Origin: Marsupella aquatica
Lineage: Eukaryota > Marchantiophyta
Assembly (NCBI GenBank): GCA_973895155.1
Contig: OZ316899.1
Location: forward strand, 9,734,001 to 9,798,000
Length of the DNA: 64,000 nt
Direction: 5' to 3'
Under the pieces are notes generated by a model. The model was not told the DNA's origin. It saw nothing but the letters and a program-made list of their open reading frames with translations, and ran no database searches. The translations under genes and the position numbers were made by a program. Shown piece by piece: positions 10,188 through 21,589 of this stretch (its first letter is position 1; every line of letters starts with the position of its first letter).

Positions 10188-11747
10188 CTCCCCCTTGGTT
10201 GATTTGAGTATATGTAAAAATCAACCACACTAATGTAAAGTTTAACCCGTATTAGGTCCCATCTATTGTTGGTTTGGTCTCATCAAAACCCTTCTTCTGG
10301 CTATAAGGGAAAGAGTGCCACAACCATTACATAATGTGGGATTAACTAAAGGGGTACTAGGTTTGAGAGTGAGAGTTAGGACTAATTAGAGTTTAAGTAT
10401 CAAAAACAATTTATGAGTCTAATGTAAAGTACATAGAGTGCTCTATGTCAAAAGTGTAAACTTCGGCTGGGCGGTATCAAAGTTGTTGTGTTGCCATTGG
10501 AGTCTTGACACAGAGTGAAGGATTTCTCTCAATAAAGAACGATGTATTCTTTGAAGGTCGTGCGCTATGAGTTGAATGTCGCTGTGAACTCTGCGGTGCT
10601 GGGACGTTGCTGTTTCGAGGTTGCGATGGTGTGCAGTCACCGGGTCCGTCTTCGTGAGAAGAGATAAGTGCTTGCGCCTTTTGTGTTAATTCTGTGCTGC
10701 GTCTTGGCGTAGTAAGTCTTTTAACTGGCGCATTCCTATCCCGAGTGTATGCGCTTTATGGAGGGTGGGCGGCAAGGGCTTTGTGAATAGGTCAGCTCTA
10801 TTTTCTTTCGTGGATATCCATTGGACTTGGATCTTATCTCCATGTTGTTCATGTGCGTAGAATAGTTTCGGTGCAATATGTTTTATCCTGTCCCCTTTAA
10901 TAAAGCCTTGCACAATCTGGTCCACACAGGGTCAGTTATCTTTGTAAATAATGGTTGGTTCCGATAGTGATGGTTTGCTTGTGTTCTGGTTGATGTGGTC
11001 AATTATGCTTCTGAGCCACACGCATTCTCTTGTGGCTTCATACAGTGCTATAATTTCTGAATGGTTAGATGATGTGGCAGTCAGTGATTGCTTTGTGCTC
11101 TTCCAAGAAATCGTTGTTATGCCCTATAGAAAAACGTATCCCGTTTGGGACTTCGCATCATCTGGGTCGGACAAGTACCTGGCATCGGCGTATCCAGTCA
11201 AGGTCGGGTTGGTCTTCTTGGGGAAGTATAGTCCCATGTCCGCAATCCCTTGTAAGTATCGAAACACTCTTTTAATGCCATTCCAATGTCGGATTGTTGG
11301 CTGTGATCCATGTCTTGCTAGAAGGCTTACTCCAAAGCTGATATAAGGTCGTGTCTGATTCGTTAGGTACAGTAGGGCTCCAATCGCTGATAGGTATGGC
11401 TTCTCTGGTCCCAGCACCTGTTCATGTTCTTGGCATTTCTTAAACATGTCTCGTGCTGGGTCAAGAGAATGCAGGTCCATTGGAGTGCTCACCGGGTATG
11501 AATTCTGCGTGTTGAACTGCTTAAGAATTTTTTGTGTGTAAGTAGATTGGTTAACATTGAGGATGCCATCCTCTAGATGGTTAACTGGATGCCTAGGCAG
11601 TAGCTCGGGACTCCAATATCTTTCATTTCAAAGATTCTTTTGAGTGTTTCAACTGTCTGTGTTGTGAGCTGCTTAGTTCCAAAAAAATTTGTCATCAACG
11701 TAAATGGCAAGTATCACAAACTCTGTGCCAACATGTTTAAGAAATAG
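10188..11747 (-). pseudogene. copia B reverse transcriptase C-terminal part and RNase H, broken
   Basis: Minus-strand translation gives the RT catalytic box IYVDD (coded at 11691-11702), then STPMDL, GALLYLTNQTRPYISF and the RNase H region ending ENRADLFTKPLP (about 10760-10830), the usual order of copia pol. The ADLFTK motif is the standard copia RNase H C-terminal signature. Frameshifts and stops separate the parts (for example between 11124 and 10925). The upstream half of the RT lies at 50179-51100 beyond the copia A insertion. After the gene, 10188-10680 is the 3' noncoding region with the polypurine tract. Confidence 0.85.
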
Positions 11748-11752
11748 GCAGG
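11748..11752. repeat. Target duplication GCAGG, left (copia A)
   Basis: GCAGG at 11748-11752 recurs at 50174-50178, flanking copia A on both sides 38.4 kb apart. Confidence 0.9.
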
Positions 11753-11839
11753 TGTTGTAAGGGACAAACCCTAACCCTGATTACCTAGACTCACCCTAGT
11801 ATATAGGGAGTTGAGGCGGTTACATAACCACCATACCAT
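11753..11839 (+). repeat. copia A 5' LTR, first part
   Basis: 87 bp from TGTTGTAAGG to ATACCAT, identical to 49999-50085. The last seven bases are the target duplication of the large DNA element. Confidence 0.9.
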
Positions 11840-11960
11840 GAGGTGTTTACAAAAGGCAGTAAACAGCAAACAACAAACTATAACAGGAACTGGTAACAGC
11901 AAAATTTCCTGTTTTGCGTGCACATTTCTCCTGGTATTGTGGCAAAAAATTTAAAAACCA
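11840..11960. repeat. Left terminus and subterminal repeats of the 17.9-kb element
   Basis: GAGGTGTTTACAAAAGG followed by runs of AAACAGCAAACA, AACAGGAACTGGTAACAG and CCTGTTTTG. The mirrored right terminus (29640-29738) has GGTAACAGC, CAAACAGG and CCTGTTTCCTG in the opposite sense. Confidence 0.75.
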
Positions 11961-12579
11961 TTCCTAAAATACTGATAATTATGTGATGCCAAATACTAGC
12001 GACGGGTGTTCAAACCCAAAATAATGAAACATTAATCGCCCAAACATGCCGAATACTAGAGCCGGGCGCTTCAAATGCTTTGTGGAGCAAATCACGAGAA
12101 CGTAGGATTGATGTTTAGGCTGAGAGCCAAATAGAAACCAAACATTTCTAACAGTCTAGGTTCAATATCAAAGCACAGAAGCAGGACTTAACCAAGGTAT
12201 TTGAGTCAGAACTTCAAACGGGAAATTGAAAGAAAAGAAACCAGAGCTTTTTTATTTAAGTGAAACATATTGTCCTCGATGAACAAATATTGCTACATAG
12301 GAACACTAAAGATGCTAATTCAATTATACCTAGCGCCAGGCGCTAATACTCCCGGTGGGTGCTTCCTCGTACAATGTCCTAGCTCGAAGAGTGACAATCA
12401 TCGTCAATCCCAGCATCCTGACAATCTGGATCTTGGCGAAAACCATCTAATCAGAAGTTGACATATGCTCTCGTGGGTCATCAATACACTGGCCTTCCAT
12501 GGAATTGAGAAGGAGAAAAACAAGAGCAATGGACTTTGAAAGAAACAATAGTATGTTTATAAGGGACTTGGATTTCCCG
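11961..12579 (-). other. Noncoding region 3' of the methyltransferase gene
   Basis: No supported gene. It holds diverged copies of the near-palindrome at 11997, 12057 and an exact one at 12331-12345, and would contain the 3' UTR of the minus-strand gene. Confidence 0.55.
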
Positions 12580-15500
12580 TTATTGGTCCTCTTCTCGGTA
12601 CCAGTCGCCGACTGAAAGCCAAATGACACTAGGGTGGAAACAACAAAATTCAAACGGAAACTTCCAACATATTTTTTGGGGAGCTCCGGGCGCTAGTTAA
12701 ACAAGGAGAGGAACCCACACAAAGGACGTTACGAAAGACCCCATTAACCATTGAATGGAAGGGGCAACCTCCCTCAAACTCAATTCCAATTTAATAAATT
12801 CAATAGCGCCCGACGCTAACAAAAACCAAGGGCATACACGTACAGTTGGGAGGAAGTTTGACCTGATAGAGGAGAAAATTGCTACCTTCAGTGTCAGATT
12901 CTGAGCTCTCATTCTGGGAGCTATGAGATCTGTCGGTCGACTCTACCTCATCATCAATATACTTGCTTCTAGAAACATCATCTACGTAGGGGTTCCTCAT
13001 GAACTTCCTGTCTACTCCCCTAAGAAGCCTAAGTCCTTTTGTTTCCCAGCAAAGCGTTCTAAATTTCTCTACCTTCCTCGCGACGTTCTCAGCGTATGAT
13101 GGCAACACAAATGGCTGCTCGGGAGTGATAATTACATTTCGAGCCACTTTCCTCTGGAGTTGAAACCGTTTTGTTTGGTTCCATTCTGACCTGCTCAAAA
13201 GAGAAGCGGAAGAGAAAGAGGAAGTAAGTACTTAATCGATAGAACCGGTGGAATTGAAGGTTAGCCAACAATTGAAAGGATAAAGGAGCTTACAAGAGAC
13301 GAAAATTACTCGGAAGACTCTTCGCTGTCCTCCGTTGACCCATCATGTCGGGTTTCCTCTTTCCCACCGTCATTGACATCCTCAAGAACATCATCTTCTG
13401 GCATCCCATCATCTTTGTCCGAGTCAAAGTTGAGGACAGATCTAAGTCTATCTTTCTTTTTTCGTCTAGTTATTTGAGGAGGGGGAGGTTGTGTCTCCAA
13501 AGGTTTGGGAGAAATGAGGTCCAAAAAAATCCTCGAAGCGGTCTCAACAAACTCCCGACGATTTTCTAACCCAATGACAAAATGGCCCGAGTAATCCCCA
13601 GCAATGAACGTACTACCTGAGCCGACGGTCCAATCAATTACAATATCCTTAGGTATCGTAAAGAGTTCAAGGACAGTTTGCATAAAACCAACCGGTAGTC
13701 GGGAATTCCCAATAAAATGGAGTTCAGGACAATGATCTTCCTTCAAAGATTGTAGCCCAATAAGGTTCGAGATTGAAGGATCTTCAGCGCTAGATAACGG
13801 CTTGAATCTTGGATACTTTGGGACCTTTCCTTTAAAAGAAACTCGACAAAATACATCCAGTCTAAGAGTGAAGACCTGCAAAAGTTGACAAACCAACTGG
13901 ATTTTAAAAATCTCTTATTCATGAGAGAAGACCTCCTAAGAAAGAAAGATCAGCGTCGGGCGCTAGTATAGCTATACTCAGAGAGAACATTTACCTGGAC
14001 ATTTGTCTTGGATCTGTACATTGGGACAGACATGAAAACATTGTGTGTATTGATGCACATGAACTTCTTGGATTGCTGACATGCAAAAATGACCTGGGAA
14101 ATCTGATCGTGGTCATCCGAGTATAAGATAGCGAGCATGCCGTCATCCAAAAGGAAAGGATCCATCGCCCGAAAAAACAATTTGGCTGCTGTGCGATCTG
14201 TGACATTCCATTTCGGGACTCGACGGTCAACAATTGTGGGTTTCAAACCAGTTGGGAGATAGATGAAACCCGCATTCACCCCAAATGATCATTCCTTCCC
14301 ACCTCGAATGACTCCTTTATCTCTACACCCCAATTTGATCAAATCCTTACCCCACTTCTCCGCGTCTGCGACCCAATCTGGCTTCTCTTCCTTACTAAAT
14401 GCACTATCAATGAATTCTGCCAAGCTTGATTCGACCATACAGTGTCTTCCAAGTTTGGTCTTGAAATTCCCCACATCCCGTTGGATACCGGCCCCAGAAG
14501 CATTATCTCGTGACGATTCCCAGGCATCGATGATCCTTTTCTTCTTCTTCGTCGTGCTTGTAGCATCCACAAAAACTATAACCTTCCCCTTCTGAATTGG
14601 GGTGATGGGGTCTAGATTGGCACCAGTGTTGGCCTCAGAGACTTTTGGTGTTGCATCGACTTTTGTGTCATCTGCGGAAGCATCAGATTTTCGCCCACCT
14701 ACCAAAAAATGGTGTCAAGCACATAAAGAGTGTTAGCACCAGGCGCTGACCAAACACTCACATTAATTTTGGGAAATAAAACATATTAAACTCATGACAC
14801 ATGATAGCGCCAGGCGCTACCAAAGAAGGAAGTTGGAAGAAGGAGGTGTAGCTTACATTTTTTCCCAGACTTGGCACTAGCACTTGCCATAGGGGCATCC
14901 GCCTTGGCTTTGGCTCTTGGTTTTTGGCTTCGATCAACATGAACCACAGTGGTTTTGCATTTGTTTTGCAACTCAATCGTCGACGAGTTGACATCCCCCT
15001 CAATTCCTTGCTTCATGTCGGAGACAAATTGTCTTGGAACTTGGGATTTTGACAGTTTATGGAAAGCATCGTTCTCAGTGTCGTCAAAAGGAGAATCTCA
15101 TCTGTCGGTGTCAAGATACCAAGGGCAATAAATTCTCTCCCACTCTGACAATTTCCTCGGTGGAAGTATACCCTCTACGGGATACATTGAATACAGTTCA
15201 GCCAAAATGTCTCCATCTGCACAGATGACCCAATTCTGGAAAGCAGCTGGGTAAGCCCAAAAATAGTCAGGCTTCACAATCTCCATGTGCATGAAGAAAC
15301 GATAGACATATCGTTTTGCTCGCTTTTGATTCTTGAGTGTGTAGTCTTCCTTGTCCGGGTACTTGGACATCCACATTGTATTGAAAAACTTACCTTTCAT
15401 TGCATCCCCAAATTTTTTGAAATCATTGCACACTATTTCAACGAGTGAGTCATAAGACTCACACTTCCATTCCTCCAATCGATTGGAAGGAATTATTTCA

Positions 15501-17041
15501 CTGATTTGCTGGAGGGCAGCCTACAGCATACCAATAGCAATTCCCTCCACGCTATTCCAAGTTTGCCATGTGTGGCACCACTACTTCATAGGGTCATCGC
15601 TAACGCTTTGCGGATGAAAGAACTGCTTCCTGAGCTCTGGCGTGCAATGCGCTACTAACAAAGTGCTCCTCAATTTGGGGTCGAGGGCGGAGACTGCTGT
15701 AAATAACCTGGCACGATCCATGGTACAGACAACCGCATCCGGTTTCTTCTCGCGTTTGTTCACCTCTGTCATCGAATACATCTCAGCACAAGTTGTCATG
15801 AAGTCTTAAAACTCTGGACTCAACAAGGGAGTGATCTTTGAGACCTTGATCGCCCAATCCTTCGTTGCTTCTTTCATCATGACCGCATGTCGTTTGGATG
15901 TCTCTTCCTGAGACCAAGGATTTCCCTGAGCGGTTGCCGACTCCAGGTCCATCTTGAATTGGCGAGAATAGGATTTAATCTTATTCTCGCATAAGATATA
16001 CATAAGTGCTTCTTGAGGCATTTTCTTGGAATACCACGATCCTTTTCGAGTCTTCTGCATCAGCTGCCCAAACTTCTTGAAGTTTGCCCCATCGATGATT
16101 GATTTATAGTATTCTAGATTGTTGGACAAAATCCTCTTAATTTGGTCGGCATCAAGTATCCAAGAAGGTTCCACCACGGCCTGTCCAAGTCTACAGAAGA
16201 ATTTGCCAGTCAATAGCGCCAGGCGCTAGTAAAAAAAAATACTATGAAAGAGAAGGATAGGTGAAATTCAAAGAGAGACTTACTGGTTCACAGTATGCAT
16301 AGCCGCCTCAATCTCAATCAAAGATCCCTTTTCACCCTTGAAAATAGTACATTGCACACGCGGGTGATACTTGCTATCTTCGGGATTTTCTTTCGTAACG
16401 ATCGACCATGCGTAAAGTTGATGGTTACCGTCAAAAATGTAAAACATCTTATTTTGTAACACCATGAAGTCTGGATCAGCCGCACATTCAGCTTCAAACT
16501 TGTTCTTGGCCACCCACATCGGGTCCCAAGTCGCTCGAATTTTTGGAGTACACGTCTGGACATTCCCATTCAAATCTTCCGGCTGGACATAGAACAACAT
16601 TCCAATTTTTGAGTTATATCCTGTGCTAAGAAAAGAGTCCTTCAACTTTTCAATTGAAGGACTTCCCTTCTGTAAGGTGCGGACAACTTCCATGTGAACC
16701 AAGCAACACATTGGAATCCTTGGGGGATCTTTGTCGTGCCCTCAAAAATCCTTGCCAAACACCATAACGTGCTTGGAGATAACATCAGACATTGTCAACG
16801 ATATTTCTCCTTGATCTTCAATAGCGTATGTGTCGAGATCGTCCATCTTCGCTCTCCTACTCTTTGGAAATGTGACTACCGTGACTATTTTGGGAGCTTG
16901 GGATGCTGTAGACCGTGTCACTCGACGACTGTAAACAGATCCAAAAAATGAGCACTCGGATGTCTGGGAATGGATCTGCTCTCTCTGCCTGTTAGCACTA
17001 TACCCATGCAAGGTGGTGGGGAGAGGGTCCATGTTTTGCAT
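12580..17041 (-). pseudogene. ParB-like domain plus N6/N4 DNA methyltransferase domain, six exons, nonsense-disrupted
   Basis: Exons (minus) 17041-16284, 16190-14857, 14698-13995, 13875-13310, 13190-12886 and 12611-12580 join in one frame with GT-AG introns; 1233 codons including the terminal TAA. The last two exons are less certain; an alternative end is the TAA at 13306. ParB-like: LKDSFLSTGYN (about residues 133-143) and FDGNHQLYAW (about 203-212), the position of the DG(N/H)HR motif. Methyltransferase: DRTAAKLFFRAMDPFLLDDG, then IDWTVGSGSTFIAG (about 1012-1025) and FVIGLENRREF, matching N6_N4_MTase motif I (DpF.GsGtT..A) and the following G.E. Motif IV (DPPY) is not evident; YLPTG near residue 844 sits in its place. 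Six in-frame stops (16742, 15806, 15581, 15521, 15098, 14289) break it; I saw no indel. ParB-methylase fusions are known in bacteria and phages. Confidence 0.78.
13876..13994 (-). other. Intron 3 of the ParB-methyltransferase gene
   Basis: Donor CAG|GTAAAT and acceptor TTTTGCAG on the minus strand join NVQ to VFTLRL in frame. A near-palindrome lies inside at 13951-13965. Introns 1 (16191-16283), 2 (14699-14856) and 5 (12612-12885) also contain near-palindromes; intron 4 (13191-13309) has none that I see. Confidence 0.75.
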
Positions 17042-17916
17042 ACACAAAGTGCTTCACGATCGTGATGAGTACCTCATTCATACCGTACTTCTTCTAGAGA
17101 ATTCTTGCACGAAGAACCTCCGAAACGGAACCTAAATACAATGGACAAGGAAGGTGGGGAGAGTATCATCTCTAAACTATCCCCTCGCTACATTGATATC
17201 TGTTTACGACATTCTTTTGAGGGCCACTTGTCAACTCCGGATTAGTTGTTGGAATACTGTTGGCATATCTTCAACGTTACGCGACCTAACGTTACCGTTG
17301 AATATGACCGTTAAAGAATAATTCGGTGATTTTAATCTATATTCCTAGGTGAAATCTGATATTGGTCAATAGTAGCGCCTGGCGCTACCCAAAATGCTCA
17401 CTATTTAAACCCTAAATTTTCCCTTAGTCAGGACAACAATGACCCTGAAGTATAAAATAAAAAACAAAATGAATTTAATTTTTGTCCTTAAATGAATGTC
17501 ATGATTAGCGTTTCAGATTAGCGCCCAACGCTAATATTAAATATCCACATTTTGGTAAAATTTTAGATAATATTTGGAAAATAGCTACAAACATTTAGGA
17601 TTTATTCAGAAACCCCGGATAAAATATTTCAGTTTTATACCACAATTTAGGGTGTGGGTTTGAGTAGCGCCTAGCGCTAAACATATATTGCACCATTTTC
17701 AGTCCATGTTGGAGTGAGGATGTTGAGTAGCGCCGGCGCTACTCAATTACGGTGATTTAATAAACATGATTATGTTGTTTGGAAACGGACATCTTAGGCT
17801 CATTAGTGTAAATGTCGTTGACATAACGACAAAAAACATTTATTGTGTCAGATGTGCTTTCGACCGGTAATGATTCTGTTGTATTCTAACGGCTCTGACA
17901 AACGGATTATTCACTA
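17042..17916. promoter_or_regulatory. Divergent intergenic region with four near-palindromes
   Basis: About 875 bp between the 5' ends of the two main genes, so it should hold both promoters. Near-palindromes start at 17373, 17519, 17665 and 17728; the first three are spaced 146 bp apart. The region is AT-rich with no coding sequence. Regular spacing between two divergent genes suggests an operator-like or nucleation role, but this is inference. Confidence 0.55.
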
Positions 17917-18498
17917 TGAATACCATTGTGTACATTCGAAGACGTCATTCATTATTGTGAACTGAGTGTTTTTGGGTTGGATGATCTTACAATGTTGAGG
18001 TCAATCATTCTGACGCGTCCGTCTACCGGTGACCTTGTATCCATTCCATTGTCGGCCAATGACGTATACAAGCAAGTTAGTGAGAATTATCTCTGTGGGC
18101 GCTTTGGTTTGGATTTGAACGACATTGAGGACATTTTGGAGGAGGGAAATGGAGATGAAGCATCTAATTTCACTGCTTCTTTTGATGTTGATGACGGGAT
18201 TCGTTTTTGGCACCTGAATGCAGGAATTCGGTATTCTATTGTCATTCGAAAACCAGTAGCATCCGATCTCCCATCTTCATCCAAACCCTTTGTTGATGTT
18301 GTCTTGCTTTCAGATAGCGACGATGATGGACCTTTTGGTTTGCCTGAGTCTAGTGCTAAACCCCCTCACACAGTTGTTAAACAAGAGGTTACCCCTGTTA
18401 AACAGGAGGTTACAGCAATTTTTACCAAAAATTCCATTGTGTATCGGAGAAGTGCAATGGATACCATTCTCAAGTCAATTGGTTCTAGTGAAATCTCA

Positions 18499-18516
18499 AG
18501 GTTCATCGCGGCTGGG
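18499..18516 (+). repeat. LINE A target duplication, left
   Basis: aggttcatcgcggctggg at 18499-18516 recurs at 25818-25835 with one C-to-T change. Length and imperfect match are typical of L1-type insertion. Confidence 0.88.
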
Positions 18517-19338
18517 CGGAGCTGAAAGGACTGAAGCACTTTGGTTCTGTCTCGTGTGGGTCTTTGGATTGGCTTTGCTGGTCGTTCTTGTTGCTTTGAT
18601 CTGCTTGCCTTTCACCTCCGGAGTGGAGGTACTCACTGCTATCCTACAAAACAAATTTGAGTTCTTTGGGTAGTGGAACGATGAAGAACGAGCACATTAG
18701 CAAGAATTAGGGTCTCGACGTTCTTATGATAAAACACGGTTAAGGTTCACCGGTTCAGGCGCTTCTCGTGGACGGAGGTTTAATGTGAAGGAGTCTTGAG
18801 TTTTTGGAGAAAGGCTGGATCGCAAGGGTTTAACACAACGGGAGATTACGCATTTGGGAGAGGCAGCTTCTTTGCCTTTTTGGGGGGCGCCTTCATCTTT
18901 TTGGAGATTGGGCATGATCTCGTGAGTTTCCCGCGGTGCAACTGCGCGAACGACAATTAGTGTCGGGCTACCGGCGGAGTGATTTTGCATGAAGAGATGG
19001 TGCACTCAGGAGAGACAGAATCTCTGCCTGCTTGGGTGGTGTCTCATATCGTCTGCTGCTCTGGTATGCTCAAATGAGTTATACAAGGTGCTACTGTGCA
19101 AGGAAAGTTTGGAGCAGATCAAGCAGCACCTGCTTATGTGTATTGCTTCTGGTGAGCTCTTGACTTTCTTCCCTGAAGATAGGTTGTCTTTTACTAGCAC
19201 TCGAGTGCCCATCCTAGTAGAAAAACTGAATTCTACGTTGATACTCTGTTGACCATCTGGGGACCCTCTTCTCCCGATACCTTTTGCAATTCGGGCCACG
19301 ATCCTTCGACCCATATCCTATTACGGGTGGCGGAGCAC
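18517..19338 (+). other. LINE A 5' untranslated region
   Basis: No supported coding region. As in other L1-type elements it should contain the internal promoter; I see no clear motif. Confidence 0.55.
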
Positions 19339-21516
19339 ATGTCTTATCAGCCGAGGAGCTCGCGGAAATTTGCGGGTCGGGGTGTCCCTATGACTGGCCC
19401 TGCTTATCCCCGTGAGGGCCAGGTGCAGCGTGATGCTACTCAATACGACGCTGAAGGTGGAGCCGGACATTGGGTGGATCCTAGGTCTAATGCTCGACAA
19501 ACATTTTCTGACCATGGCCCTATTGCGCTCCATGTTGCACCACTCGATGAGCGGAGCTTCTCGGGCCAGGATGCTCGGTCCGATTTGACTAACACTCGGC
19601 GCCCCGCTCCCCAAGTACCGCATGCCCCTTGCATTGACTCTGAGCCCATTCAGAGTTGGTTTGGTCTGCGCCCGACGGGAGATCACACTGATGGCTTTTC
19701 ACGATGGGATCAACCGAGAGCTCAAGCAATGGTATCAATGGATTAATTAGAAGGGCGACAAAAGCCTGCTTACGATGATTTCCATAGAGAAGATATTGGG
19801 GAAAGGATTGGCCAGGATGAGCAAGATATGCACATGGAGGACTTGCAGGAGAACGATGCTTTGGCTCGTGAGCGGGATCAGACGACGGCTCAGCACAGGG
19901 CGGAGGAGGCTGAGGCTTGCATTCCCTCCTTAGACGCATTTCAGATCTGTCAGTCCAGGACTGGCCATCTAAGCTCCATACCACTATTCAGTGGTCTCTG
20001 GAAGAGGCGGCAAAGACAGTGACTGAACTATATAATTGTTCTATGATGTGCTATTTTACTGACTGTGCCCCCATGCTACCCACCTTTAAATTATGGGTGG
20101 AGAAGTCCTTTGTAACAGAGATGAATTGGCCTGTGTCTCAGGTGAAATTCATAGGGAAAAAAATTTATATGGTAGTTTTTAAGTATCCTGAACACCGGGA
20201 CTTTGCACTGGCGAGTGCCCCGTGGTTCTTAGAGCGAAAATTTGTATTCACATTTCCATGGGACCCTTCCTTCGACGTCAGGAGTGAATCGTACATGTTA
20301 CTACCAGTATGGATTGAGATTCCGTTCCATGCTTTGCTACTTGAACCTTGTCGTCGAAAGCTTGCTGCTTCTCTGGGTGACATCCTTCACTACATTCAGG
20401 GGGATGATCTGAGCTCATATCCACATGACAGGGCCTGTGTACTATGGGATACCAAGCGGGAGGTGCCTTTGAGCGTGGAGGTACCGATCAAGGCTGACCT
20501 TTCTATCTGGCAACCGGTAATATTTAAGAACATCCCCTTTCATTGCTTTTAACTGTAACAAGAAGGGCCATCTTGCCAGGGACTGTCGCCTTCATGAGGA
20601 GTCAACTGCCAATACTACGGCAAACGTGCTGCCAACTCCATTGGTGCCTGAAACTACCGAGCCGTTGGCTGTTGCAACTCTGGAGAGGGACGGTATTGCT
20701 TCTGCTTCTGCTTCTGTTCCGTAGGACCGACCTCTGGCTAGTTCTTGATTGCCCTCAACAGCCATGAGGAGTGTCCTACCCTTGGTTCAGAAACCTGCGC
20801 TGGCCGAAGGGGACTTTGCTCTTTTTGGGAACCCCCCGGATCTTGTTGGAGATTCTCGTTTAGTTGTAATTGAAAGGGCCATTGATGAATCCACAGAAGC
20901 TATGGACCTGAGAGTGACTTTTGTACATCTTCTATCAGATTCAAGTGCCATCCCAAAGGTTATCCAGGACCTGCAAGTCATGAACAGGAGTGAAGCTGTT
21001 CTTGACACTGCCGCTGAACCGGAGACCCTTATCGAGCATTCCGAGATTTTGCATCACTCAACACGACCTGCTGAAACGCCAGTAATCTTGCTGCTGACTA
21101 CGGGGGCTTCTGATGACATGGATGAGGTGGAGGAAGATCTTTCTAACCCTGAAATTCCCTCTGACATGGAGGTGTCTGAGTATGAGGGCTTCATTACTTG
21201 TACCTCACAGAAGAAGGAGAGAGCTCGAAAGCTAGCCAGAAGATCACCTCCAGAGGATAAGAAAAAGGAAAAGGAAAAGAAGAAAGCAAAAAATCAGAAA
21301 TCCTTACAATTTGCCCCTGATTCCAACTTGCAGGATGTTGAAGGATGGGTGACACCTGGATGGAAGCAGAGTCGTGAACACGAGAAGAAATCTGGGAGCT
21401 CCCCTCTGAAGGAGGTTGATGCTGGGACTATCGCCCGTGAAGCTCCCCTCGACATGGTACCTGATTCCCCTGGTGACTTGCCGGTGGTGAATGCAAGTTC
21501 TACCACCTTCATTTAG
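19339..21516 (+). pseudogene. LINE A ORF1 (RNA-binding protein), broken
   Basis: Probable start MSYQPRSS at 19339. The centre (about 19980-20540) is a DUF4283-like domain of plant LINE ORF1 proteins, with a conserved W/F-rich core and PVWIEIPFHAL. A zinc knuckle CNKKGHLARDC follows at about 20554-20590; its first Cys is in another frame because of one extra T in the run 20547-20550. The tail is acidic, then Lys-rich (KKKEKEKKKAKNQKS) and ends at the TAG at 21514. Other damage: a TAA at 19744 and a frameshift near 19910-19990. ORF1 proteins bind LINE RNA for target-primed reverse transcription. Confidence 0.82.
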
Positions 21517-21589
21517 ATTGTATGTTGAGCTTGCGTAGGCGGGCTGCATCAGCAGGGGTATATTCATTGATGAGTGGGAGCCAGGTGAA

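Noticed and set aside
12580-17041. Bacterial or phage contamination carrying a ParB-methylase
   Set aside because: The gene has spliceosomal introns and lies in a nest of plant-type elements with matching target duplications on both sides.
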